Shown here: in pieces, positions 35,010 to 43,612 of the stretch
Layout of the letters: each line of letters opens with the position of its first letter
Numbering within the stretch: position 1 is the first letter of the stretch
NCBI RefSeq assembly: GCF_001905725.1
Contig: NZ_LIWB01000023.1
Location: forward strand, 1 to 64,000
DNA: 64,000 nucleotides
From: Streptomyces sp. CB02400
GTDB taxonomy: Bacteria > Actinomycetota > Actinomycetes > Streptomycetales > Streptomycetaceae
Reading direction: 5' to 3'
Notes under the pieces: model-generated
What the model was told of the DNA's origin: nothing
Databases searched by the model: none
Seen by the model: the letters and a program-made list of their open reading frames with translations, nothing else
Translations under genes and position numbers: made by a program

Positions 35010-35034
35010 GCGCGCTCTACTAGCGCGCTCTAGT
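35010..35034. promoter_or_regulatory. Candidate inositol-regulator operator
   Basis: In the iolC/regulator intergenic region, GCGCGCTCTA occurs twice 13 bases apart (35010-35019 and 35023-35032). The second copy forms a 16-base imperfect palindrome ACTAG-C-GCGC-T-CTAGT at 35019-35034, a LacI-family type site with a central GC. It lies about 70-95 bases before both starts, as expected for shared control. Confidence 0.55.
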
Positions 35035-35113
35035 GCGAGTACGATGGCCCCTGTTCAAATGTCATGTCAATAGCTCGTTGCCGCGAAATTTCGTGGCCGG
35101 GTCACGAGAGGGC

Positions 35114-36151
35114 GTGGAGTCACAGTTGAGTGCAACGGGCAAGCAGCGCCCCACGATGGCGGACGTCGCCGCCAGGGCGGGCGTCTCACGAGCGTTGGTC
35201 TCGATCGTCTTCCGCAACCAGCCGGGCGCCGGTCAGGAGACCCGTGACCGGGTGTTGCGGGTGGCCGAGGAGATCGGGTACCGGCCCGACAACGCCGCCC
35301 GCCTGCTGGCCCGCGGACGCAGCCGCACCCTGGGCGTGATGTTCACCGTGCACCACACCTTCCACGCCGACCTCGTCGAGGGCATCTACCCGGAGGCCGA
35401 ACGGCGCGGCTACGACGTGCTGTTGTCCGCGACCGCCCCCGGCCGGGACGAGATACAGGCGGTCGAGGCGCTGCTCGCCCACCGCTGCGAGGCGGTCATC
35501 CTGCTCGGGCCGGACGCCGGGGCCGCGCGGCTCGACGAGCTGGGCCGGCGCACCGTCGCGGTGTCGGTCGGCCGGCGGGTGCGCGACGCCCGGATCGACA
35601 GTGTCCACACGGCCGAGAACAAAGGCGTGCGGCAGGCCATGGACCACCTCTTCGACCTCGGACACCGCCGTATCGTCCACATCGACGGCGGCCGGGGCCC
35701 CGGGTCGGCCGAGCGGCGGCGCGCCTACGGAGCGGCGATGCGGCGCTACGGGCTCCAGGCGGAGACGCGGGTCCTGGCCGGCAGCCACACGGAGGAGTCG
35801 GGCATCGAGGCGGGGCGCCTGCTGGTGGCGGAACGCGAGCGCGGCACGCCGTTGCCGACCGCGGTGCTCGCCGCCAACGACCGGTGCGCACTGGGCCTGT
35901 TGATGGCGTTCGCGCGGGCGGGTGTCGAGGTGCCGGGCGAGGTGTCGGTCGTCGGTTACGACGACAGCCACCTCTCGCACCTCATGCCCGTCGGCCTGAC
36001 GACGGTCCGCCAGGACGCCGTCCTCATGGCCGAGCGGGCCGTCGGCTTCGTGGTGGACCGGCTGGACGAGGAGAACCGGGAACCGAGGGAGGCGGTCATC
36101 GAGCCGAAACTGGTGGTGCGGGACACCACCGGGCGGCCGGCGCCCGGCTGA
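35114..36151 (+). CDS. LacI-family regulator, probable iol repressor
   Basis: About 345 residues. LacI helix-turn-helix: PTMADVAARAGVSRALVSIV and RVLRVAEEIGYRPDNAARLLARG. The effector domain has RTLGVMFTVHHTFHADLVEG, RIVHIDGG, LAANDRCALGLL and VVGYDDSHLSHL. The start is ambiguous: GTG 35114 keeps the family N-terminus but has a close GAGAGG; TTG 35126 has GGAG at a good distance. Divergence from iolC and the intervening palindrome support control of the inositol operon, with an inositol intermediate as inducer. Confidence 0.9.
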   Translation: MESQLSATGKQRPTMADVAARAGVSRALVSIVFRNQPGAGQETRDRVLRVAEEIGYRPDNAARLLARGRSRTLGVMFTVHHTFHADLVEGIYPEAERRGYDVLLSATAPGRDEIQAVEALLAHRCEAVILLGPDAGAARLDELGRRTVAVSVGRRVRDARIDSVHTAENKGVRQAMDHLFDLGHRRIVHIDGGRGPGSAERRRAYGAAMRRYGLQAETRVLAGSHTEESGIEAGRLLVAERERGTPLPTAVLAANDRCALGLLMAFARAGVEVPGEVSVVGYDDSHLSHLMPVGLTTVRQDAVLMAERAVGFVVDRLDEENREPREAVIEPKLVVRDTTGRPAPG

Positions 36152-36351
36152 GGAGGAGGCGGCCGGGAGGGACGGCTCGTCGGCGCCGGGACGACCGGAA
36201 GGCGGACGGGCACCGGGCGGGCGGCCGAGGCGACAGGGCCCGAGGTCTCGGAGGCATCCGCTACAACGGCGCACGACGGTCCGGGCGGGACCCGCGATGG
36301 TCCCGGGGAACGGGGTGACGGCTGTCCTCCCGGCCGTCGGCGTCGCGACGG

Positions 36352-36391
36352 CGTCGGCCGTCCATGTCGGGCCGGACATGGACGGCCGACG
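36352..36391. terminator. Strong bidirectional hairpin
   Basis: Perfect 17-bp inverted repeat (arm CGTCGGCCGTCCATGTC) with a six-base loop between the converging LacI-type gene and gnd. It ends five bases before the gnd stop codon. Confidence 0.75.
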
Positions 36392-36395
36392 GTGG

Positions 36396-37847
36396 TCAGT
36401 GTGAGGCGGTGTCCGTCCGGACCTCACCGCGGTCACCGGACCAGAGGGTGTGGAACGTGCCCTCCCGGTCGGTGCGCCGGTAGGTGTGGGCACCGAAGAA
36501 GTCGCGCTGGCCCTGGACGAGCGCGGCGGGGAGGCGGTCCGCGGCGAGCGAGTCGTAGTAGCTCAGCGCGGAGCCGAACCCCGGTACCGGGATGCCGGAG
36601 CGGGCGGCGGTGGCGACGATGCGGCGCCAGGCGTCCTGGCCCTCGGTGACGGCCCTCGCGAAGTACGGCGCCTCCAGCAGCGTGGCGATGTCCGGGTCTT
36701 CGGTGTACGCCTCGGCGATGCGGTCGAGGAAGCGGGCGCGGATGATGCAGCCGCCGCGCCAGATGCGCGCGACGCGGTCCTTGTGGATGTCCCAGCCGTA
36801 CCTCTCGGCGCCGGCGATGATGGCGTCGAACCCCTGCGCGTAGGCGACGACCTTCGACGCGTAGAGCGCCTTGGCGACGTCCTCGGCGAAGCCGGGGCCG
36901 GCTTCCTGGAGCGCGGGGCGGGCGATGCCGAGCCGGCGTACGGCCGCGCGTTGGTCCGGCTTGGAGGAGACGGCGCGGGCGAAGACGGCCTCCGCGATGC
37001 CGCCGACGGGGACGCCGAGGTCGAGGGCGTTCTGCACGGTCCACACGCCGGTGCCCTTGGAGCCGGCCTGGTCCAGGACGACGTCGACGAAGGGCTTGCC
37101 GGTGCCGGGGTCGACCTGCCTCAGGATCTCGGCGGTGATCTCGATCAGGTAGGACTCCAGCGGGCCCTTGTTCCACTGGGTGAAGACGTCGGCGATGGCG
37201 TGCGGTTCGAGGCCGCCCACCGTCCGCAGCAGGTCGTACGCCTCGCCGATGAGCTGCATGTCGGCGTACTCGATGCCGTTGTGGATCATCTTGACGAAGT
37301 GGCCGGCGCCGTCGGTGCCGACGTGCGTGACGCAGGGTTCACCGTCGGCGACCGCGGCGATCGAGGAGAGGATCGGGCCGAGGGTCTCGTAGGACTCGGC
37401 GGACCCGCCGGGCATGATCGAGGGGCCCTTGAGGGCGCCTTCCTCACCGCCGGAGATGCCCACGCCGGCGAAGTGGATGCCGGTCGGGGCGATGCGCCGC
37501 TCGCGGGCGATGGTGTCCTGGAAGTTGGCGTTGCCTCCGTCCACGATGATGTCACCGGGCTCGAACCGCTCGACGAGCTGGTCGATCACCGCGTCCGTGC
37601 CCGCGCCGGCCTGCACCATGATGATCGCGGTGCGCGGCCGGGCCAGCGAGGCGACGAAGTCGTCGATGGACTCGGCGGCGACGAACCCGGCCTCGGGGTG
37701 GGCCGCGACGAGTTCGGCGGTGCGGGCGGGGGTGCGGTTGTGGACGGCCACGGTGTTGCCCTCGCGGGAGGCGAGGTTGCGGGCCAGGTTCGCGCCCATC
37801 ACCGCCAGTCCGACGACACCGATGTTGGCCGTTGCGCGGGTGGTCAT
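36396..37847 (-). CDS. gnd: 6-Phosphogluconate dehydrogenase (decarboxylating)
   Basis: 483 residues, full length for the NADP-dependent enzyme. GVVGLAVMGANLARNLASR binds NADP; HFAGVGISGGEEGALKGPS, KMIHNGIEYADMQLIGEAYD (catalytic Lys) and LDQAGSKGTGVWT are signatures. It converts 6-phosphogluconate to ribulose 5-phosphate and CO2. Last gene of a five-gene minus-strand operon, 33 bases after the idonate-type dehydrogenase. It is probably a second, pathway-specific copy, because the housekeeping gene normally lies elsewhere. Confidence 0.95.
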   Translation of the reverse strand: MTTRATANIGVVGLAVMGANLARNLASREGNTVAVHNRTPARTAELVAAHPEAGFVAAESIDDFVASLARPRTAIIMVQAGAGTDAVIDQLVERFEPGDIIVDGGNANFQDTIARERRIAPTGIHFAGVGISGGEEGALKGPSIMPGGSAESYETLGPILSSIAAVADGEPCVTHVGTDGAGHFVKMIHNGIEYADMQLIGEAYDLLRTVGGLEPHAIADVFTQWNKGPLESYLIEITAEILRQVDPGTGKPFVDVVLDQAGSKGTGVWTVQNALDLGVPVGGIAEAVFARAVSSKPDQRAAVRRLGIARPALQEAGPGFAEDVAKALYASKVVAYAQGFDAIIAGAERYGWDIHKDRVARIWRGGCIIRARFLDRIAEAYTEDPDIATLLEAPYFARAVTEGQDAWRRIVATAARSGIPVPGFGSALSYYDSLAADRLPAALVQGQRDFFGAHTYRRTDREGTFHTLWSGDRGEVRTDTASH

Positions 37848-37880
37848 GTGTGGTTCTTCCGTTCGGTGGGGACGGTCGCG

Positions 37881-38924
37881 TCAGAACGCGAGGAGGACCT
37901 TGCCGGAGACCGAGGCGTCGGCGGCGACGGCGAGCGCCTCCAGGGCGTCGGCGGCGGGGAAGCAGTGGGTGACGACCGGTGCGACGGCGAGGGAGCCGTC
38001 GCCGAGGGCCGCGATGACGTCGTCGATCTCGTCGTTGAAGCGGAAGGAGCCGACCAGGTTCAGCTCCCGGGTGATGGCGTGGGCGATCTGCACCGGCTGG
38101 TCTCCCTGGGGAAGCAGGCCCACCATGACCACCGTGCCGCCCCGGGTGGCGCCCTTGAGGGCGGAGGCGAGGCCCCGGTGGTTGCCGGAGGACTCGATCA
38201 CCACGTCGGCGTCGACGGCGGCGATCGCATCGGCGTCCGCCGCGTCCAGGGTCCTGGCCGCCCCCACCTCGGCGGCGATCCGGCGGGGCGTGTCGTGCAG
38301 GTCGACGGCCACGATCTCGCCGGCGCCGGCCCGCTTGGCGACCGCTACGGCGAGGGCGCCGATGGGGCCGCTGCCGACGACGAGGACGCGCTTGCCGCGC
38401 ACGTCGCCCGCCCGCGAGACGGCGTGCCAGGCGACGGCGGCCGGTTCGGCCAGGGCGGCGACGCGCAGGTCGAGGTTCCCGGGCAGTTCGCGGAGCATGG
38501 CCGCGGGCAGGACGACCTCGCGGGCGAAGGCTCCCTCGGTGTGCGGGAAGCGTGCGGCGGAGCCGAGGTAGCGCACGCCCGGCGAGAGGTTGGGCCGGTC
38601 GTGGGGGAAGCGGACGTCGGTGGGTTCGTGCCGCGAGGGGTGGACCGCGACGCGGGTGCCGGCGGCCGGGCCGCTGCCGTCGGACGCCGCCCGCAGGACG
38701 GTGCCGACGACCTCGTGCCCGAGGACCATCGGGGCCCGCAGCACGGACTCGCCGACGGCGCCGTGCTTCCAGTAGTGCAGGTCGGAACCGCAGATCCCGC
38801 CGAAGGCCACGGTGACGACCGCCTCGTGCGGTTCCGGGGCGCGCAGGCCGGTCTCCTCGACCCTGACGTCGCCGGCACCGTGGGCGACGACCGCGGTGGT
38901 GGTGTGGGTGAACCGGGTGGACAC
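37881..38924 (-). CDS. L-idonate 5-dehydrogenase-like zinc alcohol dehydrogenase
   Basis: 347 residues, medium-chain zinc dehydrogenase. FGGICGSDLHYWKHGAVG and PMVLGHEVVGTV carry the catalytic zinc ligands and proton relay and match IdnD. The usual four-Cys structural zinc loop is replaced by HPSRHEPTDVRFPHDRPN, as in IdnD-like enzymes lacking that site. VLVVGSGPIGALAVAVA binds NAD(P). It would oxidise L-idonate to 5-keto-D-gluconate. GTG 38924 follows AAGGGA. No gene symbol is given because substrate is inferred. Confidence 0.88.
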   Translation of the reverse strand: MSTRFTHTTTAVVAHGAGDVRVEETGLRAPEPHEAVVTVAFGGICGSDLHYWKHGAVGESVLRAPMVLGHEVVGTVLRAASDGSGPAAGTRVAVHPSRHEPTDVRFPHDRPNLSPGVRYLGSAARFPHTEGAFAREVVLPAAMLRELPGNLDLRVAALAEPAAVAWHAVSRAGDVRGKRVLVVGSGPIGALAVAVAKRAGAGEIVAVDLHDTPRRIAAEVGAARTLDAADADAIAAVDADVVIESSGNHRGLASALKGATRGGTVVMVGLLPQGDQPVQIAHAITRELNLVGSFRFNDEIDDVIAALGDGSLAVAPVVTHCFPAADALEALAVAADASVSGKVLLAF

Positions 38925-38938
38925 GGAGGGTTCCCTTC

Positions 38939-39709
38939 TCAGACGACGACCGTCATGCCGCCGTCGACGAAGACGACCTGGCCGTTGACGTAGTCGGAGG
39001 CGCTGGAGGCGAGGAAGACGGCGGGTCCGACGATGTCGGCCACCGTGCCCCAGCGCCGGGCGGGGGTACGGCCGAGGATCCAGGAGTTGAACTCCTCGTC
39101 GTCGACGAGGTTCTGGGTCATCTCGGTGTGGATGTAGCCGGGGGCTATGCCGTTGATCTGAAGTCCCTCGCCGGCCCATTCCGCCGTCATGGCCCGGGTC
39201 AGGTTGCGCAGGGCGCCCTTGGCCGCGGTGTAGGGGCCGATGGTGGGGCGGGCGAGGTCGGTCTGTACCGAGCAGATGTTGATGATCTTGCCGGCGCGGC
39301 GCGGCAGCATCCGGCGGGCGACCTGCCGGCCCGTGACGAAGGCGCCGGTGAGGTTGGTGTCGAGCACTCGCTGCCAGTTCTCCCGGCTCACCTCGAGGAG
39401 GGGTTCGCGGTGCTGGACCCCGGCGTTGTTGACCAGGACGTCGACCGGGCCCACCTCGGACTCGACCGACGCGAGGGCCGCCGCGACGGCGTCCTCGTCG
39501 ACGATGTCGAAGGCGCGGGCCGCGACGCGGTCCTCGCCGAACCGTTCGGCGAGCGCGGCGCGGGCGGCTTCGAGGCGGGTGGAGTCGACCCCGTTGAGGA
39601 CGAGGGTGGCTCCGGCTTCCGCGAGGCCGGTGGCGATGCCCAGTCCGATGCCGCGGCTCGATCCGGTGACCAGGGCTGTTCTGCCGGTGAGATCGAAGGA
39701 GGAGGTCAT
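38939..39709 (-). CDS. Gluconate 5-dehydrogenase-like SDR
   Basis: 256-residue short-chain dehydrogenase. FDLTGRTALVTGSSRGIGLGIA (cofactor), LVNNAGVQHREPLLE, and the catalytic Ser in INICSVQTDLARPTIGPY with Y-x3-K as YTAAKGAL; AEWAGEGLQINGIAPGYIHTEM is typical of IdnO/Ga5DH. It would reduce 5-keto-gluconate to D-gluconate. Only 14 bases separate it from the next gene downstream. Confidence 0.9.
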   Translation of the reverse strand: MTSSFDLTGRTALVTGSSRGIGLGIATGLAEAGATLVLNGVDSTRLEAARAALAERFGEDRVAARAFDIVDEDAVAAALASVESEVGPVDVLVNNAGVQHREPLLEVSRENWQRVLDTNLTGAFVTGRQVARRMLPRRAGKIINICSVQTDLARPTIGPYTAAKGALRNLTRAMTAEWAGEGLQINGIAPGYIHTEMTQNLVDDEEFNSWILGRTPARRWGTVADIVGPAVFLASSASDYVNGQVVFVDGGMTVVV

Positions 39710-39769
39710 GCGTGGTGGTCTTCCTGGTCGTTCGGTCGTCAGGTCGGGTGCGGTGGGGTTCGGTGGAGC

Positions 39770-40837
39770 TCAGTAGAACTCGACCGTGTTGACGCGGTTG
39801 AGGAGTGACTGCCCGTCGAGGAGGCGGGTCGCGTTGGCCGCGAAGAGTTCGGCGATGAGCCGGTCCTCCGCCGCGTCGAGCGCCGCGGTGTGCGGGCTCA
39901 CCAGCACCCGGCCGTCGTCCCAGAGCGGGCTGTGCGCGGGCAGCGGTTCGGTCTCGAAGACGTCCAGCGCGGCGAAGCCCACCCGCCCGGAGTCGAGCGC
40001 GGCGACCAGCGCGGCCTCGTCGACCACGGTTCCCCGGCCGACGTTGACGACCGTGGCGCCCGGCTTGAGGGCGTCGAGGAACCGCTTGCCGAGCAGGTGG
40101 TGGGTGGCGTCGGTGCCGGGCAGCGTGTTGACGACGGCGTCCACGTCCTGGGCCAGTTCCGTGATCCGGTCGGGGTGGACGACGCGGGAGACGCCGGGGA
40201 CGGTGACGTCCCGGCGGCTGGTGCCGACGACCGTCGCGCCCAGTGCGTCCAGTGACGCCGCGACACGGCGGCCGATCCCGCCGAGGCCCAGCACGAGGAC
40301 GGTCTGCCGGTGCACCTGGCCCATCGTCCAGCGGCCGCTCCATTCCCGCGCCCGCTGCTGGCGCTGGAGCCGGGGCAGGTGCTTGGCGCCCGCGAGCACG
40401 CCGAAGACGGCGAACTCGGCCAGCGGACGGCCGTGCACACCGGCGGACGTGGTGAAGGCGACCCGGTCCAGCTCGCCGACGTCGAGTCCGGCGGCCTTGA
40501 CCTGTCCGCCGCCGCCCGCGGCCATCGTGTGCACCCAGCGCAGCCGCGGGTTGGCCCGTACGGCGCGCGCCAGGGCGGCGGGGTCGACGTCGGGTATGCC
40601 GTACAGCGCGTCGGCGGAGTCGATCGCCGCCTCGTAGGCGCGCTGCTGTTCGGGGGTGCGGTGCCAGTCGGGGTCGCCGGCGAAGTCGGCGGGCCAGCGC
40701 ATCGGGGGCAACAGCGCGGGGTCGACGACGAGGTCGACGCGCGGCTCCAGCTCCTGGACGCGGGCGCGGTTCTCCTCGGACAGCGGGGCGGCCACCGCGA
40801 CGCGCAGGCGTTCCGGTGACGTCGGCGCGGCGGTCAC
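39770..40837 (-). CDS. D-2-hydroxyacid dehydrogenase
   Basis: 355 residues. Rossmann domain VLVLGLGGIGRRVAASLDALG; catalytic Arg in NVGRGTVVDEAAL, Glu in DVFETEPLP and His in VSPHTAALD are all present. The N-terminal 130 residues (WPADFAGDP, YGIPDVDPAALARA) resemble the glyoxylate/2-ketogluconate reductase branch. It probably interconverts a 2-keto sugar acid and the 2-hydroxy acid, which fits the operon. GTG 40837 overlaps the RraA-like stop by four bases. Confidence 0.87.
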   Translation of the reverse strand: MTAAPTSPERLRVAVAAPLSEENRARVQELEPRVDLVVDPALLPPMRWPADFAGDPDWHRTPEQQRAYEAAIDSADALYGIPDVDPAALARAVRANPRLRWVHTMAAGGGGQVKAAGLDVGELDRVAFTTSAGVHGRPLAEFAVFGVLAGAKHLPRLQRQQRAREWSGRWTMGQVHRQTVLVLGLGGIGRRVAASLDALGATVVGTSRRDVTVPGVSRVVHPDRITELAQDVDAVVNTLPGTDATHHLLGKRFLDALKPGATVVNVGRGTVVDEAALVAALDSGRVGFAALDVFETEPLPAHSPLWDDGRVLVSPHTAALDAAEDRLIAELFAANATRLLDGQSLLNRVNTVEFY

Positions 40838-41472
40838 CTGGCGGCCTCGGCGCGCAGCGTTTCGACCTCGGCGTCCAGGGCGGCCTCCCGGGCGACGACG
40901 GCCTCGACCGCTTCGAGTGCTTCCTCGGCACGATGCGGCGGGATGACGATGACCCCGTCACCGTCGGCGGCGATGATGTCGCCGGGGTGAACGACGACAC
41001 CGCCGATGGCGACCGCCTCGCCGATGGTGCCGGGGCCGTTCTTGAAAGGACCGGCGGGTGTGAGTCCGCGGGCGAAGACCGGGAAGGCGAGGTCCTCGAT
41101 GATGGCGGCGTCGCGGACATAACCGTCCACGACCGCGCCGGCCGCGCCGTGGACGGCGAAGCGCTGGGCGAGGTTGTCGCCCATGATGGCCCGGCCGTCG
41201 TAGCCGAACGCGTTGATGACCAGCATGTCGCCGGGGCGGATGTGCTCCAGCGCGGCGATCACGGCCTTGTTGTCGCCCGCCACGGAGAGGACCGGCAGCG
41301 CCGTGCCGACGGCCTTGGCGCCGTTCCAGACAGGCACGATGCCGCCGTCGACGATGTTCAACCGGTCCAGGGCGTCACCGAGGTTGGCCACCGAGTGGGC
41401 CCGGAACCGGTCCAGCAGTTTCTCTTCGACGCGGTTCCACTCGGTGTGGACGCGCACGTTGTCCTGGGTCAT
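40834..41472 (-). CDS. RraA-like aldolase/dimethylmenaquinone methyltransferase-fold protein
   Basis: 212 residues, longer than the RraA copy at 12.5 kb and of a different branch. AHSVANLGDALDRL, RPGDMLVINAFG, MGDNLAQRFAVHGAAGAVVDG followed by YVRDA, and GEAVAIGGVVVHPGDIIAADGDGV. The Asp and Arg of DGYVRD and the Gly-Asp-Asn-Leu helix form the metal/pyruvate site of aldolases in this family. It may cleave a sugar-acid-derived 4-hydroxy-2-oxo acid. ATG 41472 has AAGGAG six bases upstream; ATG 41478 would be too close. First gene of the operon. Confidence 0.85.
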   Translation of the reverse strand: MTQDNVRVHTEWNRVEEKLLDRFRAHSVANLGDALDRLNIVDGGIVPVWNGAKAVGTALPVLSVAGDNKAVIAALEHIRPGDMLVINAFGYDGRAIMGDNLAQRFAVHGAAGAVVDGYVRDAAIIEDLAFPVFARGLTPAGPFKNGPGTIGEAVAIGGVVVHPGDIIAADGDGVIVIPPHRAEEALEAVEAVVAREAALDAEVETLRAEAAR

Positions 41473-41737
41473 CGGCATCTCCTTGCGAGGAACTGATCGC
41501 GGTGGCGACGTGGGTGGCCGTGGTCGCCGTGGTCGCGCCGGCGCCACGGGGCAGAAGACAGGGGGAGGTACCGCCGCCACCCAGAAGTGCGAAAACTTTC
41601 GCGTTTCGCTTGGGTCAGTCTGCATACATCCGTGGCACAGCACAAGGGTGAGCCGCGCTCGGACCGCCTTCCGGCTCCTGTTTCAGGCCGGGAATCACAA
41701 CGGAAGCCGAAGGTTAACTTCGAGGCAACACGAGTCC

Positions 41738-41775
41738 TTGACCGCCGCGAGAATGCGAACCTATTCTCATTCGCG
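41738..41775 (+). promoter_or_regulatory. Promoter with nested inverted repeats upstream of MHS transporter gene
   Basis: In the 478-base divergent region (41473-41950), which holds no gene, TTGACC (41738-41743), an 18-base spacer and TATTCT (41762-41767) form a good promoter towards the transporter gene. It is overlapped by GAGAAT-N8-ATTCTC and an outer CGCGA/TCGCG pair (41746-41775). The TATTCTCA core recurs in the promoter at 46168-46215. Confidence 0.6.
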
Positions 41776-41950
41776 ATTGAAGTCGCATCTTGGGCGCGGC
41801 GCTGTGATCCGCATGCCGGCAGCCCCGGAACACGTCACTCCCTCTCCCGGGGTTCCCCTCTTCGCTCCCCGCCCGCACCGGGGCGAACAGGCGTACCCCG
41901 ACGCCGTCAGGACACCGCGCAGGGGTCCGCGACACCGAAAGTGAACGCGT

Positions 41951-43327
41951 ATGACAACGTCAGATCGGCTCGGCACCACCTCAGATCGTCACGAAGCAGC
42001 GTCGGACACCACCGACGCCGCAGCCGTCGACGTCGTCTCCCCCCATGACAAGGTCGTCCGCAAGGCCACGGTCGCCGGCGCGATCGGTTCCTTCGTCGAG
42101 TGGTACGACTACGGCATCTACGGCCTGCTGGTCACCTACCTCGCCCTCACCATCATGGGCGAGGGAGACGCGGGCAGCCTCTTCCTCACCAACGTCGGCT
42201 TCCTCGTCAGCTTCGTCGCGCGGCCGTTCGGCAGCGTCATCTGCGGCTACATCGGGGACCGGATCGGCCGCAAGAGCCTGCTCGCCGCCCTGCTGATACT
42301 CATCTCGGCCTCGACCGCGGCCATCGGCCTGATCCCGTCATCCAACGTCATCGGCATCGCCGCGCCCATTCTGCTGGTCCTGCTGAGGGTGCTTCAGGGC
42401 TTCTCCGCGGGCGGCGAGGTGGCCGGGGCGATGTCCTTCGTCGGCGAGTACGCGCCGGACCACCGCCGCAACTACATGATGAGCTTCATCGCGGTCGGAT
42501 CGTTCGTCGCCCTCATGGTCGGCAGCGTCCTGTCCGCCCTGCTCATCACGGTGCTCGGTGACGACGCGATGACCTCCTGGGCCTGGCGGGTGCCTTTCCT
42601 GCTCGCCGTCCCGCTCGGCTACGTGGGCTTCTACATCCGCCGCCGGCTGGAGGAGACCCCCCACTTCGAGGCGCTGCGCGAGCAGAACACCGTCGCGCGC
42701 AACCCGCTGCGCGAGGCGCTCGGCTCGCCCCGGCACCTCAGGGCGATCGTGCTGACCATCTTCCTGCCCGCGCTCAACGGCCCCGGCTACTACCTGCTGT
42801 TCGTCTACATGCCGACCTACCTCAAGACCTCGCTCGGCGAGAACAACTTCTCGATGCTGCGGGCGCTCCTGGTCACCGCGGTCAGCCTGGTCGCCATCGC
42901 CCTCTGCATCCCGCTGATGGCCCGTCTGTCGGACCGGATCGGACGCAAGCCCGTCCTCGCCGGCTCCGCGATCGCCATGGCCGCCGTCTCCTACCCGATG
43001 TTCGAGCTCATCACCACGGGCCGGATCGAGCTCGCCTGCGTCGGCACCGTCGTCCTGGCCGTCGCCTTCTCCGGCCACGCCGCGGTCATCCACACGGTCC
43101 TCGCCGAGATGTTCCCGACCACGGTGCGCTACTCCGCCTACAGCATCGGGTTCAGTCTCTCGACCATCATCTTCGGCGGCAGCGCCCCGCTGGTGATGAC
43201 CGAGCTGATCGAGTCGACCGGGTCCCAGCTGGTGCCCGCGTTCGCCGCCATCGTCACCGCACTGATCACCCTGGTGAGCCTGGTCTTCGTCCGCGAGACC
43301 AAGGGCCGGCCGCTCGCCGCCCGCTGA
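41951..43327 (+). CDS. MHS-family MFS organic-acid/osmolyte:H+ symporter
   Basis: 458 residues, 12 membrane helices. IGSFVEWYDYGIYGLL, VARPFGSVICGYIGDRIGRK, RVLQGFSAGGEVAGAMSFV and RRRLEETPHFEAL are metabolite:H+ symporter (MHS) signatures, as in ProP, ShiA and KgtP. It imports a charged small molecule. It leads the plus-strand series (small gene, PxpA-, PxpB-, PxpC-like) and is divergent from the sugar-acid operon, so the substrate could feed either pathway. The first about 30 residues are a polar cytoplasmic extension. Confidence 0.92.
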   Translation: MTTSDRLGTTSDRHEAASDTTDAAAVDVVSPHDKVVRKATVAGAIGSFVEWYDYGIYGLLVTYLALTIMGEGDAGSLFLTNVGFLVSFVARPFGSVICGYIGDRIGRKSLLAALLILISASTAAIGLIPSSNVIGIAAPILLVLLRVLQGFSAGGEVAGAMSFVGEYAPDHRRNYMMSFIAVGSFVALMVGSVLSALLITVLGDDAMTSWAWRVPFLLAVPLGYVGFYIRRRLEETPHFEALREQNTVARNPLREALGSPRHLRAIVLTIFLPALNGPGYYLLFVYMPTYLKTSLGENNFSMLRALLVTAVSLVAIALCIPLMARLSDRIGRKPVLAGSAIAMAAVSYPMFELITTGRIELACVGTVVLAVAFSGHAAVIHTVLAEMFPTTVRYSAYSIGFSLSTIIFGGSAPLVMTELIESTGSQLVPAFAAIVTALITLVSLVFVRETKGRPLAAR

Positions 43328-43381
43328 GCCACCGCCCACCGGCTGTCAGCGGCCGGAACACCACCCCCGAAGGGAGCCGTC

Positions 43382-43591
43382 ATGAGACCCGTCCGCGCGC
43401 CCGGCGGCGACGCCCACGATCCGCACCGCCCGCGGGCCGCGGACGCGGTCCGCAGGAACCGGGCCGTCGCCGAGTACGTCGAGCGCGGCCTGGAACGGGG
43501 CGAGCATCCCGTCACCCTCGTCCCGCCCGCGGCCTCCCTCCGGAGGGCGCCCTCCGCCACCCGATCACACACCGAACACGCCGAACCGTAG
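43382..43591 (+). CDS. Small hypothetical protein
   Basis: 69 residues, Arg/Pro/Ala-rich, no membrane segment or recognisable domain; a central stretch RNRAVAEYVERGLERGEHPV could be a helix. ATG 43382 has GAAGGGA at a good distance, and the frame fits exactly between the transporter and pxpA-like genes, 21 bases before the latter. That is the main support for it being real. It may be a small subunit or an untranslated spacer. Confidence 0.45.
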   Translation: MRPVRAPGGDAHDPHRPRAADAVRRNRAVAEYVERGLERGEHPVTLVPPAASLRRAPSATRSHTEHAEP

Positions 43592-43612
43592 AACCCGCAC
43601 CAGGAGAACCAC

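Noticed and set aside
37881..41120. A 1079-codon minus-strand frame suggesting a large fusion protein
   Set aside because: Only the last 347 codons encode a protein (idonate-type dehydrogenase); the rest is out of frame with two clear genes.
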